Part shown: piece by piece, positions 52,162 to 61,008 of the stretch
Numbering within the stretch: position 1 is the first letter of the stretch
Layout of the letters: the number at the start of each line of letters is the position of its first letter
Source: Pseudomonadota bacterium
GTDB taxonomy: Bacteria; Pseudomonadota; Alphaproteobacteria; Sphingomonadales; Sphingomonadaceae
Length of the DNA stretch: 64,000 bases
Direction of reading: 5' to 3'
Assembly (NCBI GenBank): GCA_021847605.1
Contig: JAJZQN010000011.1
Location: forward strand, 37,439 to 101,438
Position numbers and translations under genes: made by a program
Notes under the pieces: model-generated
What the model was told of the DNA's origin: nothing
Seen by the model: the letters and a program-made list of their open reading frames with translations, nothing else
The model's database searches: none

Positions 52162-54306
52162 ATGACAATTCAAATCCGCACCAGCCTGGACGAGCCGGAA
52201 ACCGGCGAGAACTTCGTTCCCCATCGCCCCGCGCGCCCGGAAAAGAGCGAAGGCGGGCGACCTTTCACGCTGGTCAGTGACTATGAACCATCGGGCGATC
52301 AGCGCACGGCCATTCCAGAACTGGTCGCCGCCGCGCGTGAGGGCGAGCGGGATCAGGTGCTGCTGGGCGTCACCGGCTCCGGCAAGACCTTCACCATGGC
52401 CAAGACGATCGAGGCGCTGCAACGACCCGCGCTGATTCTGGCGCCGAACAAGATCCTTGCTGCCCAGCTTTACGGCGAGTTCAAGAGCTTCTTCCCCGAC
52501 AATGCGGTCGAATATTTCGTCAGCTATTACGACTATTACCAGCCCGAAGCCTATGTCGCGCGGTCGGACACCTATATCGAGAAGGAAAGCTCGGTAAACG
52601 AAAGCATCGACCGGATGCGCCATTCGGCCACCCGCGCGCTGCTGGAACGGGATGACGTCATCATCGTGGCGTCCGTGTCCTGCCTGTACGGCATCGGGTC
52701 GGTCGAAACCTATTCGGCCATGACCTTCTCCATGAAGAAGGGTCAGGTGGAGGACCAGCGCGAGATCATCCGCAAGCTGGTGGCGCTTCAATATAAGCGC
52801 AACGATGCCGGGTTTGCGCGCGGCAATTTCCGCGTGAAGGGCGACAATCTGGAAATCTTCCCGTCGCACTATGAGGACACCGCCTGGCGCGTCGGCTTCT
52901 TCGGCAACGAGATTGAGGAGATTGTCGAGTTCGATCCGCTGACCGGCAAGAAGATCGCGTCGCTCGACTATGTGAAAGTCTTCCCCAATTCGCACCACGT
53001 CACACCGGGGCCGACGCTGAAACAGGCGATGGAGGCGATCCGTTTCGAACTGGCCGAACGGCTGAAAGAATTGGAAGCGGAAGGTAAGCTGCTGGAGGCG
53101 CAGCGGCTGGAGCAGCGCACCAATTTCGATCTGGAAATGATCGCGGCCACTGGCTCCTGCGCAGGCATCGAAAATTACAGCCGCTTCCTGACCGGCCGCC
53201 TACCCGGCGAACCGCCGCCGACCCTGTTCGAGTATCTGCCCGAAAATGCCGTGCTGTTCGTCGATGAAAGCCACCAGACCGTGCCACAGATCGGCGCAAT
53301 GGCGCGCGGCGACCATCGGCGCAAGATCACGCTGGCCGAATATGGTTTCCGCCTGCCAAGCTGCATCGACAATCGTCCGCTGCGCTTTAACGAGTGGGAT
53401 GCAATGCGGCCACAGACGGTCAGCGTATCTGCCACGCCCGGCCCGTGGGAGATGGAGCAGACCGGCGGCGTCTTCAGCGAACAGGTGATCCGCCCCACCG
53501 GACTCATCGACCCGCCGGTCGAGATCAAGCCGGTCGAGGATCAGGTCGACGACCTGATCAACGAATGCCGCAAGGTCGCGGCGAACGGCTATCGCACGCT
53601 CGTCACCACGCTGACCAAGCGGATGGCCGAAGACCTGACCGAATTCATGCATGAGGCGGGAATCAAGGTCCGCTACATGCACAGCGATGTCGAGACACTG
53701 GAACGTATCGAACTGATCCGCGACTTGCGGCTGGGCGTCTATGACGTCCTCATCGGCATCAACCTGCTGCGCGAAGGCCTCGACATTCCCGAATGCGGGC
53801 TGGTCGCCATCCTCGACGCCGACAAGGAAGGGTTCCTGCGCTCAGAAACCTCGCTCATTCAGACGATCGGCCGCGCGGCGCGCAATGTGGAGGGGCGCGT
53901 CATCCTCTATGCCGACCGCATCACAGGATCGATGGAGCGCGCGCTCAACGAGACGTCACGGCGACGGGAAAAGCAGCAGGCCTATAATCTGGAACATGGC
54001 ATCACGCCCCAGACAGTGAAGAAAAATATCGGCGACATCATCGCCCATGTGGCGAGCAAGGATCAGGTGACGGTCGAGACGGGGCTGCAGGATCGCCCCC
54101 ACCTCGTCGGGCACAATCTGCGCGCCTATATCGAAGACCTCGAAAAGAAGATGCGCGCGGCCGCCGCCGACCTGGAATTCGAAGAAGCCGGCCGTATCCG
54201 CGACGAAATCCGCAAACTGGAAGCGGAGGAACTGGGCCTGCCTGCGGAACAGCAGGTTGCGGCCCCGAGGGGACGCGCGACAGAAGGCAAGCCGGGAACG
54301 CGCTAG
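52162..54306 (+). CDS. uvrB: excinuclease ABC subunit B
   Basis: Damage-recognition helicase of nucleotide excision repair. The 714 residues show the helicase motif [17 protein letters not shown] near residue 71, the beta-hairpin region [20 protein letters not shown], the DEAD-like motif [40 protein letters not shown], and the C-terminal UvrB/UvrC motif ([20 protein letters not shown]). The N-terminus has about 40 extra residues before the usual start. It is divergent from the DUF3617 gene. I see no LexA box (GTTC-N7-GTTC) in the 51-base spacer. Confidence 0.97.
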   Translation: MTIQIRTSLDEPETGENFVPHRPARPEKSEGGRPFTLVSDYEPSGDQRTAIPELVAAAREGERDQVLLGVTGSGKTFTMAKTIEALQRPALILAPNKILAAQLYGEFKSFFPDNAVEYFVSYYDYYQPEAYVARSDTYIEKESSVNESIDRMRHSATRALLERDDVIIVASVSCLYGIGSVETYSAMTFSMKKGQVEDQREIIRKLVALQYKRNDAGFARGNFRVKGDNLEIFPSHYEDTAWRVGFFGNEIEEIVEFDPLTGKKIASLDYVKVFPNSHHVTPGPTLKQAMEAIRFELAERLKELEAEGKLLEAQRLEQRTNFDLEMIAATGSCAGIENYSRFLTGRLPGEPPPTLFEYLPENAVLFVDESHQTVPQIGAMARGDHRRKITLAEYGFRLPSCIDNRPLRFNEWDAMRPQTVSVSATPGPWEMEQTGGVFSEQVIRPTGLIDPPVEIKPVEDQVDDLINECRKVAANGYRTLVTTLTKRMAEDLTEFMHEAGIKVRYMHSDVETLERIELIRDLRLGVYDVLIGINLLREGLDIPECGLVAILDADKEGFLRSETSLIQTIGRAARNVEGRVILYADRITGSMERALNETSRRREKQQAYNLEHGITPQTVKKNIGDIIAHVASKDQVTVETGLQDRPHLVGHNLRAYIEDLEKKMRAAAADLEFEEAGRIRDEIRKLEAEELGLPAEQQVAAPRGRATEGKPGTR

Positions 54307-54435
54307 GGCAGGTTCGGGAAAACGACGCGGAAATTCGGGCGCTAACCTTCAGCACTTCAGCGTCCAACTTCCCCCTTGCCGCCATGTTGCAATGCGGCAA
54401 TCATGTGTCCCATTGGATCATCAGCGGGGGCATGC

Positions 54436-55908
54436 ATGGGGGCCGGTGCGGACAATAGCCTGTGGAATCCCGATCTGGCGCCAACAGGCGCGGCGCAGCG
54501 CAACTGGGCCTGGTATCATTTTGCGGCGCTATGGGTCGGCATGATCATCGCGGTGCCAAGCTGGATGCTGGCATCGGGCCTCATCGAACAGGGCATGTCG
54601 GCCATGCAGGCGGCGGGTACGGTGCTGCTCGGCAATCTCATCATTCTGGCGCCCCTGCTGCTGATCGGTCATGCCGGTGCGCGCTATGGCGTACCCTTCG
54701 CCGTGCTGGCGCGGGCCTCCTTCGGCACGCGGGGCGCACGCCTGCCGGCGCTGGCTCGCGCGCTCGTCGCGTGCGGATGGTATGGCATCCAGACATGGAT
54801 CGGGGGCGAGGCGCTGCTGACCCTGCTCGGCATATTTCTGGGCGCGGACCTGCGCGGCACGCCGCTGCCGGTGCTGGACATCGGCGTCGGGCAATTGATT
54901 GCTTTCCTCATCTTCTGGCTGGTGCAGATCGCCTTCCTCACCAAGGGGATCATCATGATCCGGCGGCTGGAAAGCTGGACCGCGCCATTGAAGCTGATCG
55001 CCTGTATCGCCCTGCTCTGGTGGGCGGTGGACAAGGCGGGCGGGCTTGGCCCGATCTTCACCGCGCCTTCGGCTTTTGCACCCGGTGGACCGAAAGCCGG
55101 GCAATTCTGGGCCGTCTTCTGGCCATCGCTCACCGCCATGGTCGGTTTCTGGGGGACATTGGCTCTCAATATCCCCGACTTCACCCGCTTCGCGCGCAGC
55201 CAGCGGGACCAGATGATCGGACAGGCGATCGGCCTGCCCCCCACCATGGGCCTGATCGCGTTGATGAGCGTCATCACCACATCGGCGACCGTCGTCATCT
55301 ATGGCCGGGCGATCTGGGATCCGGTCGAACTGTCCGGCACCCTGTCGGGACCATTCGTGCTGATCGGCCTCATCGTCATCGCGGTCGATACCGTGTCGTG
55401 CAATATCGCCGCGAACCTCGTCTGTTCCGCCTATGATTTCGCGTCACTCTCCCCCTCGCGCATATCCTATCGCACTGGCGGCCTCATCACCGCAGGCATC
55501 GCCGCCTGCATGATGCCGTGGAAGCTGCTGGCAACCAGCGGCGGCTTCATCTTCACCTGGCTGACCGGCTATAGTGCGCTGCTGGGGCCGATCGCGGGCA
55601 TATTGATTGCGGATTATTGGCTGGTGCGGCGGACCCGGATCGACGTCGACGCCCTGTACGACGCCGATGGCTCCTATGCCTATGGCATCGGATGGAATGG
55701 CGCCGCGATCATTGCCTTCGTCATTGGCGTACTGCCCAACCTACCCGGCTTCCTGCGGACCGCCGCGCCCGGCGCCTTCGCCTTCGTGCCGGATGTCTGG
55801 ATGGGCCTCTATGCCTATGCCTGGTTCATCGGGCTGGCGCTGGCGCTGTCCTCCTACACGCTGCTGATGCGGCGCACTCGCCCGCTCGCCGCCGCACTTC
55901 CCGCCTGA
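54436..55908 (+). CDS. NCS1 family cytosine/purine permease
   Basis: A 490-residue, twelve-helix transporter. It starts MGAGADNSLWNPDLAPTGAA, with the NCS1 N-terminal NPDLAP/W motif. Conserved segments are FAVLARASFGTRGARLPALA, GWYGIQTWIGGEALLTLLG, GFWGTLALNIPDFTRFARSQ (NPDFTRF in consensus) and GILIADYWLVRRTRIDVDAL. These transporters import nucleobases, hydantoins or vitamins. The nucleoside hydrolase gene follows 9 bases later, so a nucleobase or nucleoside role is likely. The start at 54436 is chosen for its GGGGGC site. Earlier in-frame Mets at 54376 and 54403 are possible. Confidence 0.9.
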   Translation: MGAGADNSLWNPDLAPTGAAQRNWAWYHFAALWVGMIIAVPSWMLASGLIEQGMSAMQAAGTVLLGNLIILAPLLLIGHAGARYGVPFAVLARASFGTRGARLPALARALVACGWYGIQTWIGGEALLTLLGIFLGADLRGTPLPVLDIGVGQLIAFLIFWLVQIAFLTKGIIMIRRLESWTAPLKLIACIALLWWAVDKAGGLGPIFTAPSAFAPGGPKAGQFWAVFWPSLTAMVGFWGTLALNIPDFTRFARSQRDQMIGQAIGLPPTMGLIALMSVITTSATVVIYGRAIWDPVELSGTLSGPFVLIGLIVIAVDTVSCNIAANLVCSAYDFASLSPSRISYRTGGLITAGIAACMMPWKLLATSGGFIFTWLTGYSALLGPIAGILIADYWLVRRTRIDVDALYDADGSYAYGIGWNGAAIIAFVIGVLPNLPGFLRTAAPGAFAFVPDVWMGLYAYAWFIGLALALSSYTLLMRRTRPLAAALPA

Positions 55909-55917
55909 AAGCCCCTC

Positions 55918-57033
55918 ATGCGCCACGTCATCGTAGCCCTCATCCTGTCGCTGCTCCTTGCCGGTCCGGCCCCTGCGGAAAAAGCGCCTCCCCCGCCCAA
56001 GCGTCTTGTCATCGTCGACGATGATGTGATCGGCCTCAATGGCGTGCCGTTGCTGCTGTTGCAGGCGCCCGACGTCGAATTGCTGGGCATCACCACCACC
56101 AGCGGATCGGTGTGGCGCGACACCGCGACCGCCTATGCGCTGCGCACGCTGGAGGTGCTGGGCCGTACCGATATTCCCGTCGTGCCGGGCGCCACCCTCC
56201 CCCTGCTCAACAGCGCGGAGGCGACGAAGCGGTGGGAGGGGCAATATGGCCGCCTCGTCTTTAAGGGGCCGTGGACCGATTATTGGCCCGGCGACACGAT
56301 CCAGTCGCACCCCGGCGCCACCGATCCAACCGTCGTGCCGGACCTGCCGATCGGCAACCCGACCACGAAGCCCAGCGCCGAAATCGCCGCCGCCTTCCTT
56401 GTCCGCATGGTCCGCGCCCATCCGGGCCAGATCACCCTGTTCGCCACCGGCCCCATGACCAACATCGCCATCGCCCAGAGCCTCGACCCCAGCTTCGCCG
56501 GCAACGTCAAGGAACTGGTCTATATGGGCGGCAGCCTTGCCCCGCATCAGACATTGGAAGGGCCATCGGCCGAACAATTCGCCCGCGAATTCGTCAATTC
56601 CCCCCGGCGTGAATTCAACATCCGCTGGGATCCCGAAGCGGCAAAGATCGTCGCCCATGCGCCATGGCGGGCCATCACCATGATCCCGGTCGATCCGTCC
56701 ACCGGCACCCAATGGACCCGAGCCTTCCTCAACCGGCTGAACCCCGCGCACACGCCGCTCACCGACCTGTTCCAGACCGGCCTGCCCCCCGGCTTTCCCA
56801 TGTGGGATGAAATCGCCGCCATGGCCTGGCTGAAACCCGGCATCGTGACGAAAGACGCGCGCCTCTGGATCGATTTCGAAACCAGCCAGACCGCCGCCTA
56901 TGGCGACACATTGTCCTGGACGGAAGCCTATCGCCCTCATCTGAGCGAACGGGAACAGCGCGTCATCCTGTCGGTCGACCGCGCCGCGATGGAGGACGGC
57001 ATGGCCGCTCTCTACATGCGACGGATCAAGTGA
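55918..57033 (+). CDS. exported nucleoside hydrolase
   Basis: A 371-residue IU-nucleoside hydrolase-like enzyme with a signal peptide (MRHVIVALILSLLLAGPAPA). The calcium-site motif is varied: instead of DTDPGIDD it reads VIVDDDVIGLNGVPLLLL. Other family segments are kept: LLGITTTSGSVWRDTATAYA, IPVVPGATLPLL, HPGQITLFATGPMTNIAIAQ and VYMGGSLAPHQTL. The later Asp ligand is in RWDPEAAKIVAH. It should act in the periplasm to release ribose and a base. It lies between the NCS1 permease and an S41 protease, whose start overlaps its stop. Confidence 0.85.
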   Translation: MRHVIVALILSLLLAGPAPAEKAPPPPKRLVIVDDDVIGLNGVPLLLLQAPDVELLGITTTSGSVWRDTATAYALRTLEVLGRTDIPVVPGATLPLLNSAEATKRWEGQYGRLVFKGPWTDYWPGDTIQSHPGATDPTVVPDLPIGNPTTKPSAEIAAAFLVRMVRAHPGQITLFATGPMTNIAIAQSLDPSFAGNVKELVYMGGSLAPHQTLEGPSAEQFAREFVNSPRREFNIRWDPEAAKIVAHAPWRAITMIPVDPSTGTQWTRAFLNRLNPAHTPLTDLFQTGLPPGFPMWDEIAAMAWLKPGIVTKDARLWIDFETSQTAAYGDTLSWTEAYRPHLSEREQRVILSVDRAAMEDGMAALYMRRIK

Positions 57034-58496
57034 CATCGCACATGCTCTCACAACCGTATCGGCGGAGCATGAGGGCCGCAATTCTGTCTGTAGCCTCTCT
57101 CATCGTCATGGCCGCAGCACCGGCTTGGAGTCCCGAACCATGGCTAGCGGACCTTCAACGCATACGGATAGCCGTCGAGAATGATTATCCCAATCTGGAA
57201 TGGCTAACAGGGCAGCGTGAAGTCGTTCTGGAGCGTTGGTTTGAGCGCGCGGCCGACGCCATCCGGCAGGGGCATGATGATGCCGATGCCCGGCGCGCAT
57301 TCGACAATCTGATCAAGCGATTTAGCGATGGACATATGGCCTTGCGCTGGCCCAAGTCAGGGCCGGTCGCAGCCAAGGACAATGCGCGTATTCCGTTGCC
57401 GACATCACCGTCCGCCTTTTGCGCCGCAAGGGGATATGATGCCGAACAGGTAACGATGGGAACAGCCGCTACCCTGCCCGGCTATTACAGCCTAAATGGT
57501 AGCGAACCTTTCGCAGCGGGACTGGTAGAGGCCCACAACCGGCGTATCGGCGTTATCCGCATCGGCGTATTTTCCCCCATGGGTTATCCCGCGCTTTGCG
57601 AGCAGGCGCTGGCTGACACGCAAACCGCTTTCGATCGGCCGTGCGACGATGCCTGCGATGATCGCCTGCTCACAAAGGCCTACGCCCTGATGACATCGGG
57701 CCTGATGCAAACGGTCGAAAGGTTACGTCGCGAACAGGCGCACATCCTGCTGATCGACCTGACCCGCAACGGCGGCGGCACCGAATGGGCGGAAGCCGCA
57801 GCCCGCATTCTGTCCCCAGTACCGATCCAATCGGAACCGACTTATGTCATGCGCGGGGAAGCGTGGGTGAAGCGATGGCGCATGCTGGCGGATGAGTTAC
57901 GAACGAAAGCGTCAAAGGCGTCGCCACATGACCGCAGCCTGCTGATCGACTATGCTGCCCGCGCCGAAGCGCTGGCCGACGGGGCAAAGCCGTGTACGAC
58001 AATATCAGCCTGCTCACGCCTCGTCCCCGCCGGTTTCAGCAGCGGTCTGTTGGCGCAGCTGCCCGCCGGCAGCCTCGACAGTCGCGAATGGGCTGCCGAA
58101 ATATTCAGCCCGGCTCAATTCCCCTATCGCGATCATGTCTGGAAAGGCCCGGTCATACTATTGGTGGACGATCAGACATGGTCGGCGGCCGAAGAGTTTG
58201 CCGCGCTGATGCAGGATAATGGTGCCGCCATCATCATGGGAACCCGCACTGGCGGCGCGGGCTGTGGCCACATTAATGGGAATGATCCAGTCACCTTACC
58301 CCATAGCGGCGCGCAACTGGACATGCCCAATTGCGCCCGTTTCCGAAAAGATGGCAGTAATGAGGTCAATGCTATCGTGCCGGATGAACCGACCGGCGTG
58401 CGATGGAATGACGGCCCGGCCTATGCCGGACGACTAACGGCTGCCCATCTACAAAGCGCCATCGCGAAAGCCGAAGCACTGGCCGCCGCCCCCTGA
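57030..58496 (+). CDS. S41 family peptidase-like exported protein
   Basis: A 488-residue protein of the C-terminal processing peptidase class. A signal segment RAAILSVASLIVMAAAPAWS is followed by an N-terminal helical domain (LADLQRIRIAVENDYPNLEW) and then the protease core: HILLIDLTRNGGGTEWAEAA, VILLVDDQTWSAAEEFAALM (catalytic Ser in WSAAEE) and AAIIMGTRTGGAGCG. There is no PDZ domain. The start overlaps the nucleoside hydrolase stop (GTGA at 57030); ATGs at 57042 and 57069 are alternatives, and the last would give a normal signal peptide. The substrate is not known. Confidence 0.8.
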   Translation: MTSHMLSQPYRRSMRAAILSVASLIVMAAAPAWSPEPWLADLQRIRIAVENDYPNLEWLTGQREVVLERWFERAADAIRQGHDDADARRAFDNLIKRFSDGHMALRWPKSGPVAAKDNARIPLPTSPSAFCAARGYDAEQVTMGTAATLPGYYSLNGSEPFAAGLVEAHNRRIGVIRIGVFSPMGYPALCEQALADTQTAFDRPCDDACDDRLLTKAYALMTSGLMQTVERLRREQAHILLIDLTRNGGGTEWAEAAARILSPVPIQSEPTYVMRGEAWVKRWRMLADELRTKASKASPHDRSLLIDYAARAEALADGAKPCTTISACSRLVPAGFSSGLLAQLPAGSLDSREWAAEIFSPAQFPYRDHVWKGPVILLVDDQTWSAAEEFAALMQDNGAAIIMGTRTGGAGCGHINGNDPVTLPHSGAQLDMPNCARFRKDGSNEVNAIVPDEPTGVRWNDGPAYAGRLTAAHLQSAIAKAEALAAAP

Positions 58497-58524
58497 TTGA
58501 CTGAATTTGACCGCAAGCCGCAGG

Positions 58525-59229
58525 ATGATGCATCCGCGCCATGCCGTCATGCTGCATGCCATGGACCTGACCGACCTCGACCGCCATGGCGCCGCGCGCC
58601 TGCCCACCCTGCTATCGCCTGATCAATGTGCGGAGATGATTGCCCTGTGGGATCGTCCCGTCACATTCCGCAAGGAAGTGGTGATGGCGCGTCATGGCTA
58701 TGGCAGCGGGCGCTATCGCTATTTCGCCTATCCCCTGCCCGATCCGGTCGCAGCCTTGCGCGAAGCGCTCTACCCCGCGCTGGCGAGCATCGCCAACCGA
58801 TGGGCGGAGGCTTTGGGTGACGACGCTATCTACCCCCCGCGCCATGCCGATTTTCTCGCCCGCTGCGCACTGGCGGGGCAGGACAAGGCGACACCCCTGC
58901 TGCTGCGTTATGAAGCAGGCGACTGGAACGCGCTGCATCAGGATGTTTATGGCCCGGCCATCTTCCCGTTGCAGGCGGCGATATTGCTGTCGCGGCCCGG
59001 CCGGGATTTCACCGGCGGCGCCTTCACCCTGACCGAACAGCGCCCGCGCATGCAGTCGCGCCCCGAAGTCGTGCCGCTCGATCAGGGGGACGCCGTGATT
59101 TTCCCGGTGCGCGATCGCCCGGTCATGGGCGCGCGCGGCCCCCACCGGGTTCAGATGCGCCATGGCGTGAGCCGGATATTGTCCGGCTCACGCCATGTTC
59201 TGGGTATCATCTTTCACGATGCAGCCTGA
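58525..59229 (+). CDS. 2-oxoglutarate-Fe(II) dioxygenase
   Basis: An oxygenase of about 234 residues. The iron site is visible: LHQDVYGPAIFPLQAAILLS (HxD), the sheet motif GRDFTGGAFTLTEQRPRMQS, and the distal His in GARGPHRVQMRHGVSRILSG with the 2-oxoglutarate Arg (SRI). It is of the prolyl-hydroxylase-like or PhyH-like class. The exact start is uncertain (TTG 58507, ATG 58525, 58528 or 58549). An inverted repeat with 16-bp arms lies in the last codons. It follows the S41 gene by about 28 bases and may belong to the same operon. Confidence 0.83.
   Translation: MMHPRHAVMLHAMDLTDLDRHGAARLPTLLSPDQCAEMIALWDRPVTFRKEVVMARHGYGSGRYRYFAYPLPDPVAALREALYPALASIANRWAEALGDDAIYPPRHADFLARCALAGQDKATPLLLRYEAGDWNALHQDVYGPAIFPLQAAILLSRPGRDFTGGAFTLTEQRPRMQSRPEVVPLDQGDAVIFPVRDRPVMGARGPHRVQMRHGVSRILSGSRHVLGIIFHDAA
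59161..59197. repeat. perfect 16-bp inverted repeat inside the oxygenase gene
   Basis: CATGGCGTGAGCCGGA (59161-59176) is followed by TATTG, then its exact reverse complement (59182-59197). It lies about 30 bases before the stop codon. A stem this long and perfect in coding sequence is unusual. Confidence 0.9.
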
Positions 59230-59241
59230 ATTTACGCTCCA

Positions 59242-60858
59242 TCAATCCTGCGCGGGGTCGTCATATTTATACGGGTTGGTCGGCGTAGCCTGCGTCGGCA
59301 TCGGCATGCGCGGCAAGGTCTTGTCGCTGTTCGCCGCCTGAAGCAGCATACCCGCCAATATGACCGCACCCTGCCTCATATCCTGCGCCTTCAGATGATC
59401 GAACGTATCGACGCCGCTATGATGGACGCGGCTTTCATAATCGAGCGGGTCCTGAATGAACTGGTATCCCGGTACACCGATCGCCTGCATATAGACATGG
59501 TCGGTGCCGCCGGTGGGCGAAGCCACCACCGCGCCCGCTCCCATCGATGCGAACGGCCTCAGCCATTCTCTTAGCATCGGCACCGCCGCAACATTGCCCT
59601 CTGCGTGAATGCCCCGCAGCTTGCCCGATCCATTGTCGATGTTGAAATAGGCCTTCAGGTCCGCGTAGCCGGGCCTGGGCGTGATCGGGAAGCGGTATTT
59701 GTAGCGAAAATACATGTCTTCCTGCCCCTCCTCTTCCTTTGGTCCCGGCGCGCGCGTGGCGAGATAATGGTCGACATAGGCCATGGAGCCGAACAGCCCC
59801 TGTTCCTCGCCCGCCCATAATGCGAAGCGAATGGTGCGCTTGGGCTTGATACCCAGCGTTTTCAGGATGCGCGCGGCCTCCATGATCATGGCGCTGCCCG
59901 CCGCATTGTCCGATGCGCCGTCGCCCGCAACCCAGCTATCGAGATGCGCGCCCGCCATCACATAACCCGCCTTGGGATCGGACCCGGGAATGTCGGCAAG
60001 AATATTATAGGCGTTGACGTCGCTATCGTCGAACCGCACGTCACTGTTGATTTCCAGCACCGGCGCGCCGCCGGTCTTTGCCAGACGGGCCAGACGGCGA
60101 TAATCCTCGGCCGCGATTTCAACGCCCGGCAGAGCGGGCGTCTTGCCGACACCGAAATCATAGCCCTCGCCATGCAGCAGCTTGCCGTCACGATAGGATT
60201 CGCGCGCCCATGCGATCGCGCCTTCCTCTTTCAGAAAGGCCTCAACGCGGCGGCTGAACGTCGCCTTGCGGATCATCCGGTCGATCCCGGCGGCATCGTT
60301 CGTCGGCTGCTTATAGGTATCGAGCTTCTCTATATCCTCGCCCTTCAACCGCTGGAACGGTGCCTCGTTCGGCTCATCGCCATCATCCGGCAGGGATATG
60401 AGAACGATCTTGCCGCTGAGCTTGCCGCGCCATGTCGCGAAATCACGATCATTCTTCATCGGCGCGACGATGATGGGCACGCTGATCGTCCCGCTGGTTG
60501 CCGGGGTCCAGGCGACGGGAATGGCGGTCAGCATGATCGGACGGGGCGACACCATCCGTACCGTGGACGCCGCAATCCACCAGCCCCGGCCAAAGGCGAA
60601 GCCCTGTTTCTGGACGTTGGCCAGCCCCCATTCGCGGAACTTGCCCGCCGTCCATGCCTCCGCCTGACGCATCTGGGGCGAATTGGTCATGCGCCCGCCG
60701 ATCACATCGGTCAGATGCTGGGCCGTCTGCATCACTTCACTGTGATTTAGCCCCTGATCGATGATCCGGTTGAGGTCGTCGGGCTGCTGCGCGCCGAGCG
60801 GCATCGTCGCCAGCATCGCGGGCAGAATGATGGGCAGCGACAGGATGGAACGGCGCAT
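59242..60858 (-). CDS. exported M28 family metallopeptidase
   Basis: A 538-residue protein with signal peptide MRRSILSLPIILPAMLATMP, probable cleavage near LGAQ. The N-terminal part carries a PA (protease-associated) type insert (KTGGAPVLEINSDVRFDDSD region). The M28 metal site is GAHLDSWVAGDGASDNAAGS (His and bridging Asp), then LWAGEEQGLFGSMAYVDHYL (Glu pair), YFNIDNGSGKLRG (Asp) and a final His in SRVHHSGVDTFDHL. It should be a periplasmic or secreted aminopeptidase or carboxypeptidase. It is convergent with the oxygenase gene and alone on its strand. Confidence 0.9.
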   Translation of the reverse strand: MRRSILSLPIILPAMLATMPLGAQQPDDLNRIIDQGLNHSEVMQTAQHLTDVIGGRMTNSPQMRQAEAWTAGKFREWGLANVQKQGFAFGRGWWIAASTVRMVSPRPIMLTAIPVAWTPATSGTISVPIIVAPMKNDRDFATWRGKLSGKIVLISLPDDGDEPNEAPFQRLKGEDIEKLDTYKQPTNDAAGIDRMIRKATFSRRVEAFLKEEGAIAWARESYRDGKLLHGEGYDFGVGKTPALPGVEIAAEDYRRLARLAKTGGAPVLEINSDVRFDDSDVNAYNILADIPGSDPKAGYVMAGAHLDSWVAGDGASDNAAGSAMIMEAARILKTLGIKPKRTIRFALWAGEEQGLFGSMAYVDHYLATRAPGPKEEEGQEDMYFRYKYRFPITPRPGYADLKAYFNIDNGSGKLRGIHAEGNVAAVPMLREWLRPFASMGAGAVVASPTGGTDHVYMQAIGVPGYQFIQDPLDYESRVHHSGVDTFDHLKAQDMRQGAVILAGMLLQAANSDKTLPRMPMPTQATPTNPYKYDDPAQD

Positions 60859-61008
60859 GGATTTAATCCCCCATTTTCGTGATTACCGCCCCGATGTGAC
60901 GCACAGGACACAGGGCCGCAAGCACTGGTTCATCTGGCGTCATTACATTTTGCGACAAAGGGGGCGTCATCCTGGCAATATCCTGCGACAATCGATCGCT
61001 AGGCATGG

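Noticed and set aside
51568..52998. Long minus-strand frame fusing the DUF3617 lipoprotein with sequence antisense to uvrB
   Set aside because: Only the last 180 residues, with a lipobox signal peptide and a good ribosome site at 52110, look like protein.
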